A stretch of 64,000 bases of DNA from Vibrio sp. 99-70-13A1 (lineage in GTDB: Bacteria; Pseudomonadota; Gammaproteobacteria; Enterobacterales; Vibrionaceae): NCBI RefSeq assembly GCF_013114625.1, contig NZ_VTXD01000011.1, positions 1 to 64,000 on the forward strand. Reading direction: 5' to 3'. Shown here in pieces: positions 19,383 through 28,968 of this stretch. Both the position numbers and the translations under genes were made by a program. The notes under the pieces were generated by a model, which was not told the origin of the DNA, searched no databases, and saw nothing but the letters and a program-made list of their open reading frames with translations. Each line of letters starts with the position of its first letter. Within the stretch, counting starts at the first letter, position 1.

Positions 19383-20321
19383 ATGCGTATTTTATTGGTG
19401 GATGATGTTCAGTTGGATAGAATGCAGCTGGCTATTAGACTCAAGCAATTAGGGCATGATGTTGAAGCTGTTTCCAGTGGTAAAGAAGCATTATCTTTGT
19501 ATTCCCAGTTTGACCCAGAGCTAGTTTTACTTGATATAAGCATGCCAGAGATGGATGGTTTTGAAGTGGCTAACCAAGTACGAAAAACATTTCCTGAGTG
19601 GGTTCCTATTATATTTTTAAGTGGTCACGAAGAACCAGAGATGATCGCTCAAGCGATCGATGCTGGAGGCGATGATTATCTTATTAAGCCTGTAGACAAA
19701 GTCGTTCTAAATTCCAAGCTCATCGCAATGCAGCGAATTGCCTATATGAGAAGAGAGCTGAAACAAGCAAGTGCAAAACTTGAAGAGTTGAACACACTTC
19801 TTCAACTACAAGCGAATGAAGATGGGTTGACCAAAATTTATAACCGCCGCTTTATGGATACCAAACTTGAAGAAGTTTTAGCATGGCACGGAAGAAGAAA
19901 AGCTGCGATGACCTTAATATTACTCGATGTGGATTTCTTTAAACCTTACAACGATAATTATGGGCATATACAGGGCGACAAATGCTTACAAAACCTAGCC
20001 GCAACATTAAATCGCCTTTTTGAGCGAGCTGGTGAGTATGTGGGACGATATGGTGGTGAGGAATTTGTTGTTATTCTCAGCGATAGCGGTACTCAGAGTG
20101 CGTCTAAGCAGGCTTTACGGATTCAAACAGAAATTCACAATATGAATGACAAGCACGAGCATTCAAGTGTTTCAGATAGAATAACCCTCTCTCAAGGTGT
20201 GGTTTCTTTTAACCCCAAAGGCGCTGAATCATTAAATGAAGTGTATGAAGCCGCTGATAAAGCCTTGTATCAAGCGAAACAAAATGGGCGTAATACGTTT
20301 GTTTGTGGTTCATTAATATAG
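19383..20321 (+). CDS. response regulator diguanylate cyclase (REC-GGDEF)
   Basis: 312 residues. A receiver domain (1-120) has acidic pocket D7-D8, phospho-acceptor D51 in LLDISMPEMDG and lysine in LIKP. After a short coiled coil, a GGDEF domain (about 150-310) has an intact active-site motif GGEEF at 224-228 and the DVDFFKPYND metal/substrate block. The inhibitory I-site RxxD is replaced by RAGE, so product inhibition may be weakened. It should make c-di-GMP when phosphorylated; no cognate kinase is adjacent. The ATG at 19383 has AAAGG 7 bases upstream; longer starts at 19299 (GTG) and 19362 are poorly placed. Confidence 0.92.
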   Translation: MRILLVDDVQLDRMQLAIRLKQLGHDVEAVSSGKEALSLYSQFDPELVLLDISMPEMDGFEVANQVRKTFPEWVPIIFLSGHEEPEMIAQAIDAGGDDYLIKPVDKVVLNSKLIAMQRIAYMRRELKQASAKLEELNTLLQLQANEDGLTKIYNRRFMDTKLEEVLAWHGRRKAAMTLILLDVDFFKPYNDNYGHIQGDKCLQNLAATLNRLFERAGEYVGRYGGEEFVVILSDSGTQSASKQALRIQTEIHNMNDKHEHSSVSDRITLSQGVVSFNPKGAESLNEVYEAADKALYQAKQNGRNTFVCGSLI

Positions 20322-20369
20322 CGTGTAACTGAAAAATCAAACGCCTAATTATAGTCTTACCATCTTTAA

Positions 20370-21614
20370 TTAGGCATGGTGGCTAACGAGGCAGTTTCTA
20401 CCTGCTTTTTTCGCGCCATATAAAGCATTATCCGCAAGCTTTATGACTTCTTCCGGTTGGCGCGTTGTACTGCTATCTGCCACACCAATACTCACCGTAA
20501 CATTCACTATTTTTGACGTAGGCGCTACTTTGCCACGCTTTTTCATTCCAGTTTCATCACTTTCTGGTCGCGACTGGTTATTGCGTATCGTCATATCATA
20601 ACTTTCAATGTCATGAATCAAATCTTCAAGGTGTTCTTTCACTTGATGAATCTGCTTTCCTTTGAAAATAATAGTGAATTCTTCACCTCCATAACGGTAG
20701 GCTTTGGCACCGCCAGACGTTAACTTTAAACGGCTAGCGACCAATTTTAGAACATCATCTCCAGTATCATGGCCGTATGTATCATTGAATGATTTGAAAT
20801 GGTCAATATCAACCATCGCCATCGTATATTTACGACCCAAGTGCTTCATGTCGACTTCAAGAGCGTGTCTTCCAGGGATGTCCGTTAATTGGTCATTGAA
20901 AGCCATAGCATGGCTCGCAGACATCACATAAACAATAATAAGTATCCCAGAAAGCGAGAACATAGTGCTGGAGATGTATTGTATATGGAAGAAAACAAAG
21001 GTAGTAGAAGCAAGCAAAATCGAACTGTATACAACGACATCAATAGGGCGGTTGTAAAGCAGAACCAGAATAGACGTTAACCCTGATAAACCTAATCCAT
21101 ATAGTACTAAGATTAAAGGAAGCTTAGACACTGAAGGGACAGTAAATAAGACCCCTTCACTCCAAGTTTCAAACCCACCATCGTTGAAGTGGTTAAGGAT
21201 AAGCTGAGACCAGATGATGAAGAGCAATAAGATGCTCACATATAAGGCAATGACTTTTGAGTTCACGCCAGTATCAGGAAATGCATACACAAATAAGCAA
21301 GCAACTGGAAGTAAGGTTGCTAGAAGAGACAATTCAAGCAGCGTAGTTCCGCTACTTAAAGGGGTCTGTAACCGATATTGAATAATGCTATAAGCAGTAA
21401 GCATGGCAAGAGACACCATCGCCATTCTGCCTTGCTTAAAGGTATGACAAAGTACCCCTGCCACAATTAAGAGGATATAGGGTAGATTACTTGCGATACC
21501 TAAATTAGAGTTGGTGACTAATATGACGTTGTTCATGCCAATTAATAGGACGCCCAACAGTAACAAAGGAAAGAAAAATCGAAATAAACTCGATGTTACA
21601 AATGAAGATGTCAT
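20370..21614 (-). CDS. membrane-bound diguanylate cyclase
   Basis: 414 residues. The first 230 contain about seven or eight hydrophobic helices with no recognisable ligand domain, ending in LSGILIIVYVMSASHAMAF. A GGDEF domain follows with LTDIPGRHAL, MVDIDHFKSFNDTYGHDTGDD and the active motif RYGGEEF. There is no I-site RxxD. A polar insertion of about 25 residues (NQSRPESDETGMKKRGKV) sits before the final VSIGVA strand. It is convergent with the REC-GGDEF gene (48 bases apart). The Shine-Dalgarno is weak. It should make c-di-GMP in response to a membrane signal. Confidence 0.9.
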   Translation of the reverse strand: MTSSFVTSSLFRFFFPLLLLGVLLIGMNNVILVTNSNLGIASNLPYILLIVAGVLCHTFKQGRMAMVSLAMLTAYSIIQYRLQTPLSSGTTLLELSLLATLLPVACLFVYAFPDTGVNSKVIALYVSILLLFIIWSQLILNHFNDGGFETWSEGVLFTVPSVSKLPLILVLYGLGLSGLTSILVLLYNRPIDVVVYSSILLASTTFVFFHIQYISSTMFSLSGILIIVYVMSASHAMAFNDQLTDIPGRHALEVDMKHLGRKYTMAMVDIDHFKSFNDTYGHDTGDDVLKLVASRLKLTSGGAKAYRYGGEEFTIIFKGKQIHQVKEHLEDLIHDIESYDMTIRNNQSRPESDETGMKKRGKVAPTSKIVNVTVSIGVADSSTTRQPEEVIKLADNALYGAKKAGRNCLVSHHA

Positions 21615-21857
21615 TTAAGTAATGTGCCTAGCTAAACTGATAATCTTATAATTAGAATTGACTTGTAGGATACGGCTAAAAAACAAATGGCCAAGCTTTT
21701 TACCCAGTTTCTAGGTAAAAATACAAAGCACTAGCTTAAAATATGATAGATGATTGACAATAGTTCAACCTTATTCATATTAGTTTCTATTTGCTATTGC
21801 ACATTAATGAGACTAAATAGTATATAAGAGTTAAGTAGTTACTGATGGAGAAGCAGG

Positions 21858-22223
21858 ATGCAGATTAGTGTCGATGTACATAACTATATGGAAACACTGG
21901 TAGGTCACGTACTCGCGAAAGACGAATATATTGAAAAGTATGATAACGAGCAGCTAGCTGATTTGGCCTGTTTGGCCCTAGGCCAGCTTCGACCTATTTA
22001 CATTCGTTTCGACATAGACTTTCTTTCGGCTTTAGCTGAAGAAAAACTCGTTCAATACAAGAGCAACAGTGAAGTTGCTGTTAAAAATGCAGAGGCGATG
22101 ATCCAGCAAGATCGTCGAAAAAACAGAGAAGACGATATTCCTGTCATATTTGCACATCAAAGTTTTGATGATGATGTTGAACTAGAGTGGTTCGAGAAGC
22201 CACTGCTGAAAGGCAATAAATAG
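21858..22223 (+). CDS. ComFB-domain protein
   Basis: 121 residues matching the ComFB family: NYMETLVGHVL near the N-terminus and the core LADLACLALGQLRPIYIRFDIDFLSAL. ComFB was named from a Bacillus competence operon; cyanobacterial ComFB-domain proteins have been reported as c-di-GMP receptors. Here it is next to two diguanylate cyclase genes, which makes a c-di-GMP effector role attractive but unproven. The C-terminal 30 residues are acidic (FDDDVELEWFEKP). GGAG precedes the ATG. The next gene follows 24 bases later in the same direction. Confidence 0.82.
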   Translation: MQISVDVHNYMETLVGHVLAKDEYIEKYDNEQLADLACLALGQLRPIYIRFDIDFLSALAEEKLVQYKSNSEVAVKNAEAMIQQDRRKNREDDIPVIFAHQSFDDDVELEWFEKPLLKGNK

Positions 22224-22247
22224 TTATAAACAGATAAGGAGCAATAC

Positions 22248-22529
22248 GTGGGGTTATTTTCTAGGTTATTTGGTGGCAAAGAAAAAGCAGTAAAAGAAGT
22301 CAGCATTGAGCCTGTTGAATATAAAGGTTTTCACATTTATCAAGATCCTATTGCTGAATCTGGGCAATACCGAGTTGCTGGTCGAATTGAAAAAAAAATT
22401 GATGGAGAAGTAAAATCTCATCGCTTCATTCGCTCTGATGTGGTTTCAAACAAAAATGATGCAAACGAATTAATGCTTAAGAAAGCACAAATGTTTGTTG
22501 ATCAAATGGGTGATGGCATTTTTAGTTAA
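22248..22529 (+). CDS. HlyU-like small protein (PF10115)
   Basis: 93 residues with the pattern of Pfam HlyU (PF10115): GLFSRLFGG at the N-terminus, YKGFHIYQDPI, GQYRVAGRIEK, HRFIRSDV and a C-terminal helix ending in QMGDGIF. Despite the name, this family is not the ArsR-type regulator HlyU of Vibrio, and I see no DNA-binding motif. The GTG start has AAGGAG at ideal spacing. It is co-directional with the ComFB gene and followed by a terminator. Function unknown. Confidence 0.78.
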   Translation: MGLFSRLFGGKEKAVKEVSIEPVEYKGFHIYQDPIAESGQYRVAGRIEKKIDGEVKSHRFIRSDVVSNKNDANELMLKKAQMFVDQMGDGIFS

Positions 22530-22565
22530 CCAATTAGGGTTAGACTTGATGTTAGTCATAATTTT

Positions 22566-22605
22566 AAGAGCTTTCAGTGTATATGCTGAAAGCTCTTTTA
22601 GTTTG
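22566..22605 (+). terminator. rho-independent terminator
   Basis: AAGAGCTTTCAG (22566-22577) pairs perfectly with CTGAAAGCTCTT (22586-22597), then T-rich sequence. It ends the ComFB-HlyU-like unit. Confidence 0.88.
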
Positions 22606-22828
22606 GGAAGGCAAACTCAACTAGCTGTCTGTTATTAAAGGGAAAATATTAAGGTGGTTTGACCTCTTGAATTATTTCCTATTAATACTCAGACAACCCA
22701 AGTGATTTATAAGCGTACAAAACTGTTATATGTAATAACATTTTCGATTCTTGTTACAAAAAACTTGAAGTATTAGTTGCCGTTAGATACAAACGAATAA
22801 TCATTGTGCCAATAGTAAAGGAATCGCT

Positions 22829-24382
22829 ATGCAAATTGGTGTACCAAAAGAGATACTCGCGGGTGAAACTCGAGTCGCTGCTTCACCTAAATCTGTAGAG
22901 CAACTGCTCAAATTAGGGTTTGAAGTTTGTGTTGAATCGCAAGCAGGAGCGCTAGCCAGTTTTGATAACGCTGCTTACGAAAAAGCCGGCGCTTCAATCG
23001 TAACGAAGGAAGACGTTTGGGATTCAGAATTGATTCTGAAAGTGAACGCTCCAATCGTTGACGAAACGGCTGACATTAATGAGATTGATCTGCTCAAAGA
23101 AGGCGCTAGTTTAGTCAGCTTTATTTGGCCTGCACAAAATCCAGAGTTAATGGAGCAATTGTCCAGCAAAAACATAAATGTTATGGCAATGGATTCGGTT
23201 CCTCGAATCTCACGAGCTCAAGCTCTTGATGCATTAAGCTCTATGGCAAACATTGCGGGTTACCGTTCAGTTGTTGAAGCCGCTCATGAATTCGGACGTT
23301 TCTTTACAGGGCAAATTACAGCCGCTGGTAAAGTGCCGCCAGCAAAAGTTTTGGTAGCAGGAGCTGGGGTTGCAGGTCTAGCAGCTATTGGCGCTGCTGG
23401 TAGCCTAGGTGCTATTGTTCGCTCATTTGATGTTCGACCTGAAGTAAAAGAGCAAGTTGAATCTATGGGTGCTGAATTCTTGGAAGTTGACTACCAAGAA
23501 GACACAAGTGCAGGTGACGGCTACGCAAAAGAGATGTCAGAGGCATTCAACAAGAAAGCTGAAGAACTCTATGCAGCACAAGCAGAAGATGTCGATATTA
23601 TTATCACGACTGCACTTATTCCAGGCCGTCCAGCTCCAAAGTTAATTACCAAAGAAATGGTTGATAGCATGGCTGCAGGCAGTGTGATTGTCGATCTCGC
23701 TGCAGCTAACGGTGGTAACTGTGAATACACAGTCGCAGACCAAGTTATTACAACGGCTAATGGCGTAAAAGTAGTTGGCTATACCGATATGGTCGGTCGA
23801 TTACCTACGCAGTCATCTCAGCTATACGCAACCAACTTGGTAAACTTGCTTAAGTTACTGTGTAAAGAAAAAGACGGCACTATTGATATCAACTTCGACG
23901 ATGTTGTATTACGTGGCGTAACGGTGGTTAAAGAAGGTGAGATCACTTGGCCAGCTCCACCAATTCAAGTTTCAGCGCAACCTCAACAAGAAAAACCAAA
24001 AGCAATCAAACCAGAGCCAAAAGTAGAAGAGCCTACTTCTCCAGTTAAGAAGTATATTGGCTTAGGGGCTGCAGTAGGGGCTTTCGCTTGGGTAGCTTCT
24101 GTAGCACCAGCGGCATTCTTATCTCACTTCACAGTTTTTGTTTTAGCTTGTGTAGTTGGTTATTACGTTGTTTGGAATGTTTCTCATTCATTGCATACAC
24201 CATTAATGTCTGTAACGAACGCAATTTCAGGCATTATCGTTGTGGGTGCACTGCTACAAATCGGGCAAGGAAGTGGCGTTGTAACGTTTTTATCTTTCAT
24301 TGCCGTTCTAATTGCAAGTATCAATATATTTGGTGGCTTTACTGTGACCAGACGTATGCTTGAAATGTTCCGTAAAGACTAG
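22829..24382 (+). CDS. pntA: NAD(P) transhydrogenase subunit alpha
   Basis: 517 residues. Proton-translocating transhydrogenase that couples the proton gradient to NADPH formation from NADH. The NAD-binding domain I fills about 1-380 ([14 protein letters not shown], nucleotide fold [30 protein letters not shown]). After a Pro/Lys/Glu-rich linker come about four membrane helices at 410-515. AAAGGA precedes the ATG. The partner pntB follows after 13 bases. An inverted repeat TGTTAT-N5-ATAACA lies about 90 bases upstream (22724-22740). Confidence 0.97.
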   Translation: MQIGVPKEILAGETRVAASPKSVEQLLKLGFEVCVESQAGALASFDNAAYEKAGASIVTKEDVWDSELILKVNAPIVDETADINEIDLLKEGASLVSFIWPAQNPELMEQLSSKNINVMAMDSVPRISRAQALDALSSMANIAGYRSVVEAAHEFGRFFTGQITAAGKVPPAKVLVAGAGVAGLAAIGAAGSLGAIVRSFDVRPEVKEQVESMGAEFLEVDYQEDTSAGDGYAKEMSEAFNKKAEELYAAQAEDVDIIITTALIPGRPAPKLITKEMVDSMAAGSVIVDLAAANGGNCEYTVADQVITTANGVKVVGYTDMVGRLPTQSSQLYATNLVNLLKLLCKEKDGTIDINFDDVVLRGVTVVKEGEITWPAPPIQVSAQPQQEKPKAIKPEPKVEEPTSPVKKYIGLGAAVGAFAWVASVAPAAFLSHFTVFVLACVVGYYVVWNVSHSLHTPLMSVTNAISGIIVVGALLQIGQGSGVVTFLSFIAVLIASINIFGGFTVTRRMLEMFRKD

Positions 24383-24395
24383 TGAGGAGTAACCA

Positions 24396-25775
24396 ATGTC
24401 TGAAGGATTAGTACAAGCGGCATATATTGTTGCTGCTGTGTTCTTTATTATGAGCTTAGCGGGTTTATCTAAGCAAGAATCGGCTCGTGCGGGTAATTAC
24501 TACGGTATTACTGGTATGGCTATCGCATTACTTGCCACAATCTTCGGCCCTGATTCTCAGGGTGTAGTATGGATCATCATTGCAATGGTGATTGGTGGGG
24601 GTATTGGTATCCATTACGCCAAAAAAGTTGAAATGACCGAAATGCCAGAGCTTGTTGCTATTTTACATAGCTTCGTTGGTATGGCTGCCGTTCTTGTCGG
24701 TTATAACAGCTACATTGATGCACCAATCGCAGCAACTCATGCTGAGCATGTTATCCATTTAGTTGAAGTGTTTTTGGGCGTATTCATTGGTGCGGTAACG
24801 TTTACTGGCTCAATTGTCGCATTTGGTAAATTACGCGGTGTAATTTCATCATCAGCTCTGAACATTCCTCATAAACATAAATGGAACTTAGCGGCTCTAG
24901 TATCATCAGCATTACTTCTAAGTGTCTTCGTGAATGCAGATGGTAGCATGTTCGCTATGATTGTGATGACTCTAATTGCTTTCGCATTTGGGTATCACTT
25001 AGTGGCTTCAATTGGCGGTGCTGACATGCCAGTTGTTGTGTCAATGCTGAACTCTTATTCAGGTTGGGCTGCGGCTGCGGCTGGTTTCATGCTTGCAAAT
25101 GATTTGTTGATTGTAACTGGTGCGTTAGTTGGCTCATCTGGTGCAATTCTTTCTTACATCATGTGTAAAGCAATGAATCGCTCTTTTATCAGTGTTATCG
25201 CAGGTGGTTTTGGCCAAGAGGTTTCAGTTTCTACAGAAGTTGAAGACCAAGGTGAACACCGTGAAACTTCTGCTGAAGAAGTCGCAGACATGCTTAAGAA
25301 CTCTAAGTCAGTCATCATTACTCCTGGATATGGCATGGCAGTAGCTCAAGCTCAATACCCAGTGCATGAAATTACTGAAAAACTTAGAGCTCAAGGCATT
25401 AATGTTCGATTTGGTATCCACCCAGTAGCTGGTAGGTTACCGGGTCACATGAATGTACTGCTTGCTGAAGCAAAAGTACCTTACGACATCGTATTAGAGA
25501 TGGATGAGCTGAATGACGACTTCGGCGAAACCGACACGGTACTTGTAATTGGTGCCAATGACACAGTTAACCCTGCTGCACTTGATGATCCAAATAGCCC
25601 AATTGCCGGCATGCCAGTACTTGAAGTATGGAATGCACAAAATGTAATTGTATTTAAGCGTTCAATGAATACTGGTTATGCAGGGGTCCAAAACCCATTG
25701 TTCTTCAAAGAGAACACGCAAATGTTATTTGGTGATGCTAAAGAAAGTGTGGATGCGATTTCTAAAGCGCTTTAA
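24396..25775 (+). CDS. pntB: NAD(P) transhydrogenase subunit beta
   Basis: 459 residues. Membrane domain of about nine helices (1-260), then the NADP(H)-binding domain III with [36 protein letters not shown] and [14 protein letters not shown], all diagnostic of PntB. GGAG lies 6-7 bases before the ATG. A terminator separates it from the vxr operon. Confidence 0.97.
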   Translation: MSEGLVQAAYIVAAVFFIMSLAGLSKQESARAGNYYGITGMAIALLATIFGPDSQGVVWIIIAMVIGGGIGIHYAKKVEMTEMPELVAILHSFVGMAAVLVGYNSYIDAPIAATHAEHVIHLVEVFLGVFIGAVTFTGSIVAFGKLRGVISSSALNIPHKHKWNLAALVSSALLLSVFVNADGSMFAMIVMTLIAFAFGYHLVASIGGADMPVVVSMLNSYSGWAAAAAGFMLANDLLIVTGALVGSSGAILSYIMCKAMNRSFISVIAGGFGQEVSVSTEVEDQGEHRETSAEEVADMLKNSKSVIITPGYGMAVAQAQYPVHEITEKLRAQGINVRFGIHPVAGRLPGHMNVLLAEAKVPYDIVLEMDELNDDFGETDTVLVIGANDTVNPAALDDPNSPIAGMPVLEVWNAQNVIVFKRSMNTGYAGVQNPLFFKENTQMLFGDAKESVDAISKAL

Positions 25776-25813
25776 AAAAGCTGATTACTAATAACTAGAA
25801 GTTGTAGTTAACT

Positions 25814-25840
25814 AAAAGCCAGCAATTTGCTGGCTTTTTT
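25814..25840 (+). terminator. rho-independent terminator after pntB
   Basis: AAAGCCAGCA pairs with TGCTGGCTTT around a short loop, followed by a T run. It lies 40 bases beyond the pntB stop. Confidence 0.9.
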
Positions 25841-25941
25841 GTGTTTATAAACCAGAATCGGGGCAGTAAAAGTCTAATCAATTTATCTTTGCCTTGTTCT
25901 GTTATATATTTGATTTAATAGAATGTAATTACGTATCGCTT

Positions 25942-27396
25942 GTGACTATAAAAACAATACTATCCTTCATTTCAGTGTCACTTTTAATTTCTGCAAATTC
26001 ATTTGCAGATTCACTACCTGAGCGCATAGATAATTTCACAAAATTATTTGACCACCAAACTGCCATCGATTCATATGACATACGTGTTTTACAGTCTGAT
26101 TACCCAAACAAGTTAATCACACCTTCTTCAATGCTACCTCAAACAGCTAAATATCCTCTAAAAGATATTCAACGGCTTTATCAATTATCAAAGACCTGTA
26201 GTGGAAAGCTTCCTTTAAGCCCTCTTATCACCGAACCACTCGTTTTTACCCGCGCATTATGTAAAGGAACTAAATTATCTGTTCGCTGGTTTAGTCGAAG
26301 TGGACTTATACACCCAGGTGGCGGCTCTTATGCCGCAAGGTATGTCGAAAAGTACCCGGAAAAATTTGAATCTCTTAAGCAGTTCATGCATATACAGGAA
26401 CGTAAAAGTACAGATAGCAATGAGTTATTAGGTCGCCTTAAGAATATGGACAGTGATGCTATTACTGCATTAATTGCTGGCGCTAGTATGTTTGTCGAGT
26501 TAGACGAGATTTGGCTCAAACGTGGTGACCAGTACTATCTATATAGTGAAAGTATCTGGAAAGATAATGCCAAGCTATCAGGTCTTTCATTCAGTTTGCC
26601 TTCAGAAGGTCAAAGCTGCTTTGTTCAAAGAGGTAACATATGCTGGGAAATTGAAGATCACTCGGAACTTCTACAGCTATCAATGCTTGTTCTTGTTGTA
26701 GCGAACATTTTACTTGTCATCGGCTGGGCGCTTTATCGCTGGAATAGCAAGAAACAAGAGCTAAAAAGTAGAATGCTGGTACTCCAAATTTTGACTCATG
26801 AACTTCGCACTCCAATTGCAAGCTTGTCACTAACAGTTGAAGGTTTTCGCAGAGAGTTCGAACATTTGCCTGAGTCAGTATATGATGAATTTCGGCGTCT
26901 ATGTGAAGACACAAGGCGCCTTAGACAACTTGCCGAAGCCAGTAAAGATTATCTTCAGTCAGATAATCAACCACTAGCAACTGAGTGGCTTCCTAGTGTC
27001 CAAGATTGGCTTGAATATAAATTGGAAGAAGAATTTCCAGCAGGCATCACTCTAAAAATTAATGCTGATATTGCAGCTAAAGTGAATATATACTGGCTAG
27101 GCACGTGTATTGATAATTTAATTCGCAATGCAGCTAAGTATGGTATTGCACCAATCACCGTCGATGTAACAACTTCTAACAAAAGTCTGACATTCAGAGT
27201 GATAGATAATGGAGACTTGACCCGAAAAGATTGGGAACAGTTAAAGAAGCCGTTTGTAAGTAAAAGCGGGCTCGGCTTAGGGCTAACGATAGTTGAATCT
27301 ATGGTTGGCAAGATGGGAGGGAAAATGACATTAATTGGCCCACCAACGACATTTATTTTGGAGATACCTTGTGAAACAGACACTGCTACTCGTTGA
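25942..27396 (+). CDS. vxrA: sensor histidine kinase VxrA (WigK)
   Basis: Periplasm-sensing kinase of about 484 residues. From the GTG at 25942 it begins with a clean signal/anchor (TIKTILSFISVSLLISANSFA). A sensor domain of about 220 residues follows, then a transmembrane helix (LSMLVLVVANILLVIGWALY). The kinase core has H286 in LTHELRTP, N-box NLIRNAAKYG and G-box SGLGLGLTIV. The gene order pntAB-kinase-regulator-DUF2861-TraF-like-UPF0181 matches V. cholerae vxrABCDE, which responds to cell-wall damage and controls wall synthesis, type VI secretion and biofilm. A longer TTG frame at 25894 places 16 residues before the leader and was rejected. It overlaps vxrB by 26 bases. Confidence 0.88.
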   Translation: MTIKTILSFISVSLLISANSFADSLPERIDNFTKLFDHQTAIDSYDIRVLQSDYPNKLITPSSMLPQTAKYPLKDIQRLYQLSKTCSGKLPLSPLITEPLVFTRALCKGTKLSVRWFSRSGLIHPGGGSYAARYVEKYPEKFESLKQFMHIQERKSTDSNELLGRLKNMDSDAITALIAGASMFVELDEIWLKRGDQYYLYSESIWKDNAKLSGLSFSLPSEGQSCFVQRGNICWEIEDHSELLQLSMLVLVVANILLVIGWALYRWNSKKQELKSRMLVLQILTHELRTPIASLSLTVEGFRREFEHLPESVYDEFRRLCEDTRRLRQLAEASKDYLQSDNQPLATEWLPSVQDWLEYKLEEEFPAGITLKINADIAAKVNIYWLGTCIDNLIRNAAKYGIAPITVDVTTSNKSLTFRVIDNGDLTRKDWEQLKKPFVSKSGLGLGLTIVESMVGKMGGKMTLIGPPTTFILEIPCETDTATR

Positions 27397-28030
27397 AGAT
27401 GATAAAAATTTAGCCGATGGCTTATTAGTCAGTTTAGAACAAGCTGGATATGAATGTTTACATGCTGAAACCATTTCTGAAGTAGAAGGATACTGGGAAC
27501 AGGCAGATCTTGTAATTTTGGATAGACAACTTCCTGATGGCGATTCAGTCGATCATTTACAGGGTTGGAAACAGCTAAAAGATGTACCCGTTATCCTGTT
27601 AACAGCATTAGTGACAGTGAAAGATAAAGTTGCAGGGTTAGACTCTGGTGCAAATGATTATTTAACGAAACCATTTGCTGAAGCAGAGTTATTTGCAAGG
27701 ATCAGAGCGCAGTTAAGATCTCCCGATTCTGAAGAACAAGACTCAACAAAAGTTTTCTCTCAAAACTTAGTAATAGATAAAGCGACACGCGAAGTATTCT
27801 TCAATGAAGACGCGGTAACTTTGACAAGAACTGAATTTGATTTGCTTTTATTCTTAGCGAGTAACCTAGGCAGGGTATTTACACGCGATGAATTACTTGA
27901 TCACGTGTGGGGGTATAATCACTTTCCAACAACAAGAACAGTTGATACACACGTTTTACAATTAAGACAAAAACTACAGGGCTTAGAAATAGAAACTTTA
28001 CGCGGTGTTGGCTACAAGATGAAAGCTTAA
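27371..28030 (+). CDS. vxrB: response regulator VxrB (WigR)
   Basis: 219 residues, OmpR/PhoB type. The receiver has acidic pair E9-D10/D11, phospho-acceptor D51 (VILDRQLPDG) and lysine in YLTKPF. The C-terminal winged helix (about 125-219) has LTRTEFDLLLFLASNLGRVFTR and the recognition segment TTRTVDTHVLQLRQKL. GTG start at 27371 with GGAGA 6-7 bases upstream, inside vxrA. It shares one base with the start of vxrC. It should be phosphorylated by VxrA and activate cell-wall homeostasis genes. Confidence 0.9.
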   Translation: MKQTLLLVEDDKNLADGLLVSLEQAGYECLHAETISEVEGYWEQADLVILDRQLPDGDSVDHLQGWKQLKDVPVILLTALVTVKDKVAGLDSGANDYLTKPFAEAELFARIRAQLRSPDSEEQDSTKVFSQNLVIDKATREVFFNEDAVTLTRTEFDLLLFLASNLGRVFTRDELLDHVWGYNHFPTTRTVDTHVLQLRQKLQGLEIETLRGVGYKMKA

Positions 28031-28908
28031 TGAGAATAACGACCTTATCAGTGATGTTACTTGCTAGCTTGTGCAATTTTGTACAAGCTGCGGATTGGTT
28101 TGATAATAATGATACGCTTACACAAGTTCATAAACATTTATTGGACGACGACCTTCCTGGAATGTTTGAGTCTCTTGTTGAAGTTTGGCAAAACAACCCA
28201 ACACAAGTGAAAGAAGAACACCTGAATGAACTTTTCACCCAAGCTCTTGATAGAGACTGCGGTAAAAGCCTAGCAAAACCAGCACTTCCTAGCTGGATAA
28301 GTTCATTAGTGATTAAGCGCATAGCAATCCAAAGCCCAGGAAGAGACAGTTACCGCGTTGTTGTCGATGCTGAAACTGAAGGCTTAATTCAAAATATCGA
28401 ATTAAGTCAGTGGGTCGATAAACCAATTTCAAGTGATAGTATTTTCTCTGAACCTCCTTTTCAAGATTCAGATAAGTCTACGAAACTCTACAGAAAGCGT
28501 TATAACTTAAACTCACCCCTTGATTCAGGCTTATTTAGATTAACGGTAAAATCAAAAAGTAACGAAACTTGGAGTTCATGGGTAATACTAGGCGAAGTCA
28601 TACTTAAGCAGCAAGTGCGCTGGGCTTCAAAAGATTCATGGCGAGTGGATAAAAAAGAATTATTAAACCCCTATTGTCCATTACCTCGTCTTGAGGTTGG
28701 ACTGTTCGATTATATCGACGGACAATATGAAGAAGTCTGGGGTAAAAGGTATGAATCTGATTATCCAACAACCGTAGAAAGTGGAAATATATCTAATGAT
28801 CGATATGTTTTAGCAATCTCAATGGTTCATTCCCGCTGGCAAGGTGATATTGCTATCGAACAAACGCAAAGTATTAGCAAAACATTCGATATTTCTGGTA
28901 GTGAATAG
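28030..28908 (+). CDS. vxrC: periplasmic DUF2861 protein VxrC
   Basis: 292 residues with a signal peptide (MRITTLSVMLLASLCNFVQA-AD). The mature protein is soluble, with a conserved helical N-terminal part (LPGMFESLVEVWQNNP) and a beta-rich C-terminal part. It matches DUF2861 as far as I can tell. Its position directly after the regulator, with start and stop sharing a base (TAATG), identifies it as vxrC. Molecular function is unknown; a periplasmic partner or modulator of VxrA is a reasonable guess. Confidence 0.8.
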   Translation: MRITTLSVMLLASLCNFVQAADWFDNNDTLTQVHKHLLDDDLPGMFESLVEVWQNNPTQVKEEHLNELFTQALDRDCGKSLAKPALPSWISSLVIKRIAIQSPGRDSYRVVVDAETEGLIQNIELSQWVDKPISSDSIFSEPPFQDSDKSTKLYRKRYNLNSPLDSGLFRLTVKSKSNETWSSWVILGEVILKQQVRWASKDSWRVDKKELLNPYCPLPRLEVGLFDYIDGQYEEVWGKRYESDYPTTVESGNISNDRYVLAISMVHSRWQGDIAIEQTQSISKTFDISGSE

Positions 28909-28968
28909 TTAAAGTAATTTAAAATTATGCCGTTAACAATGTTAGGGATATAACAAAGAATTATCAGC

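Noticed and set aside
22248..22529. HlyU virulence regulator
   Set aside because: The ArsR-type HlyU of Vibrio is a different protein; this PF10115 protein has no HTH.
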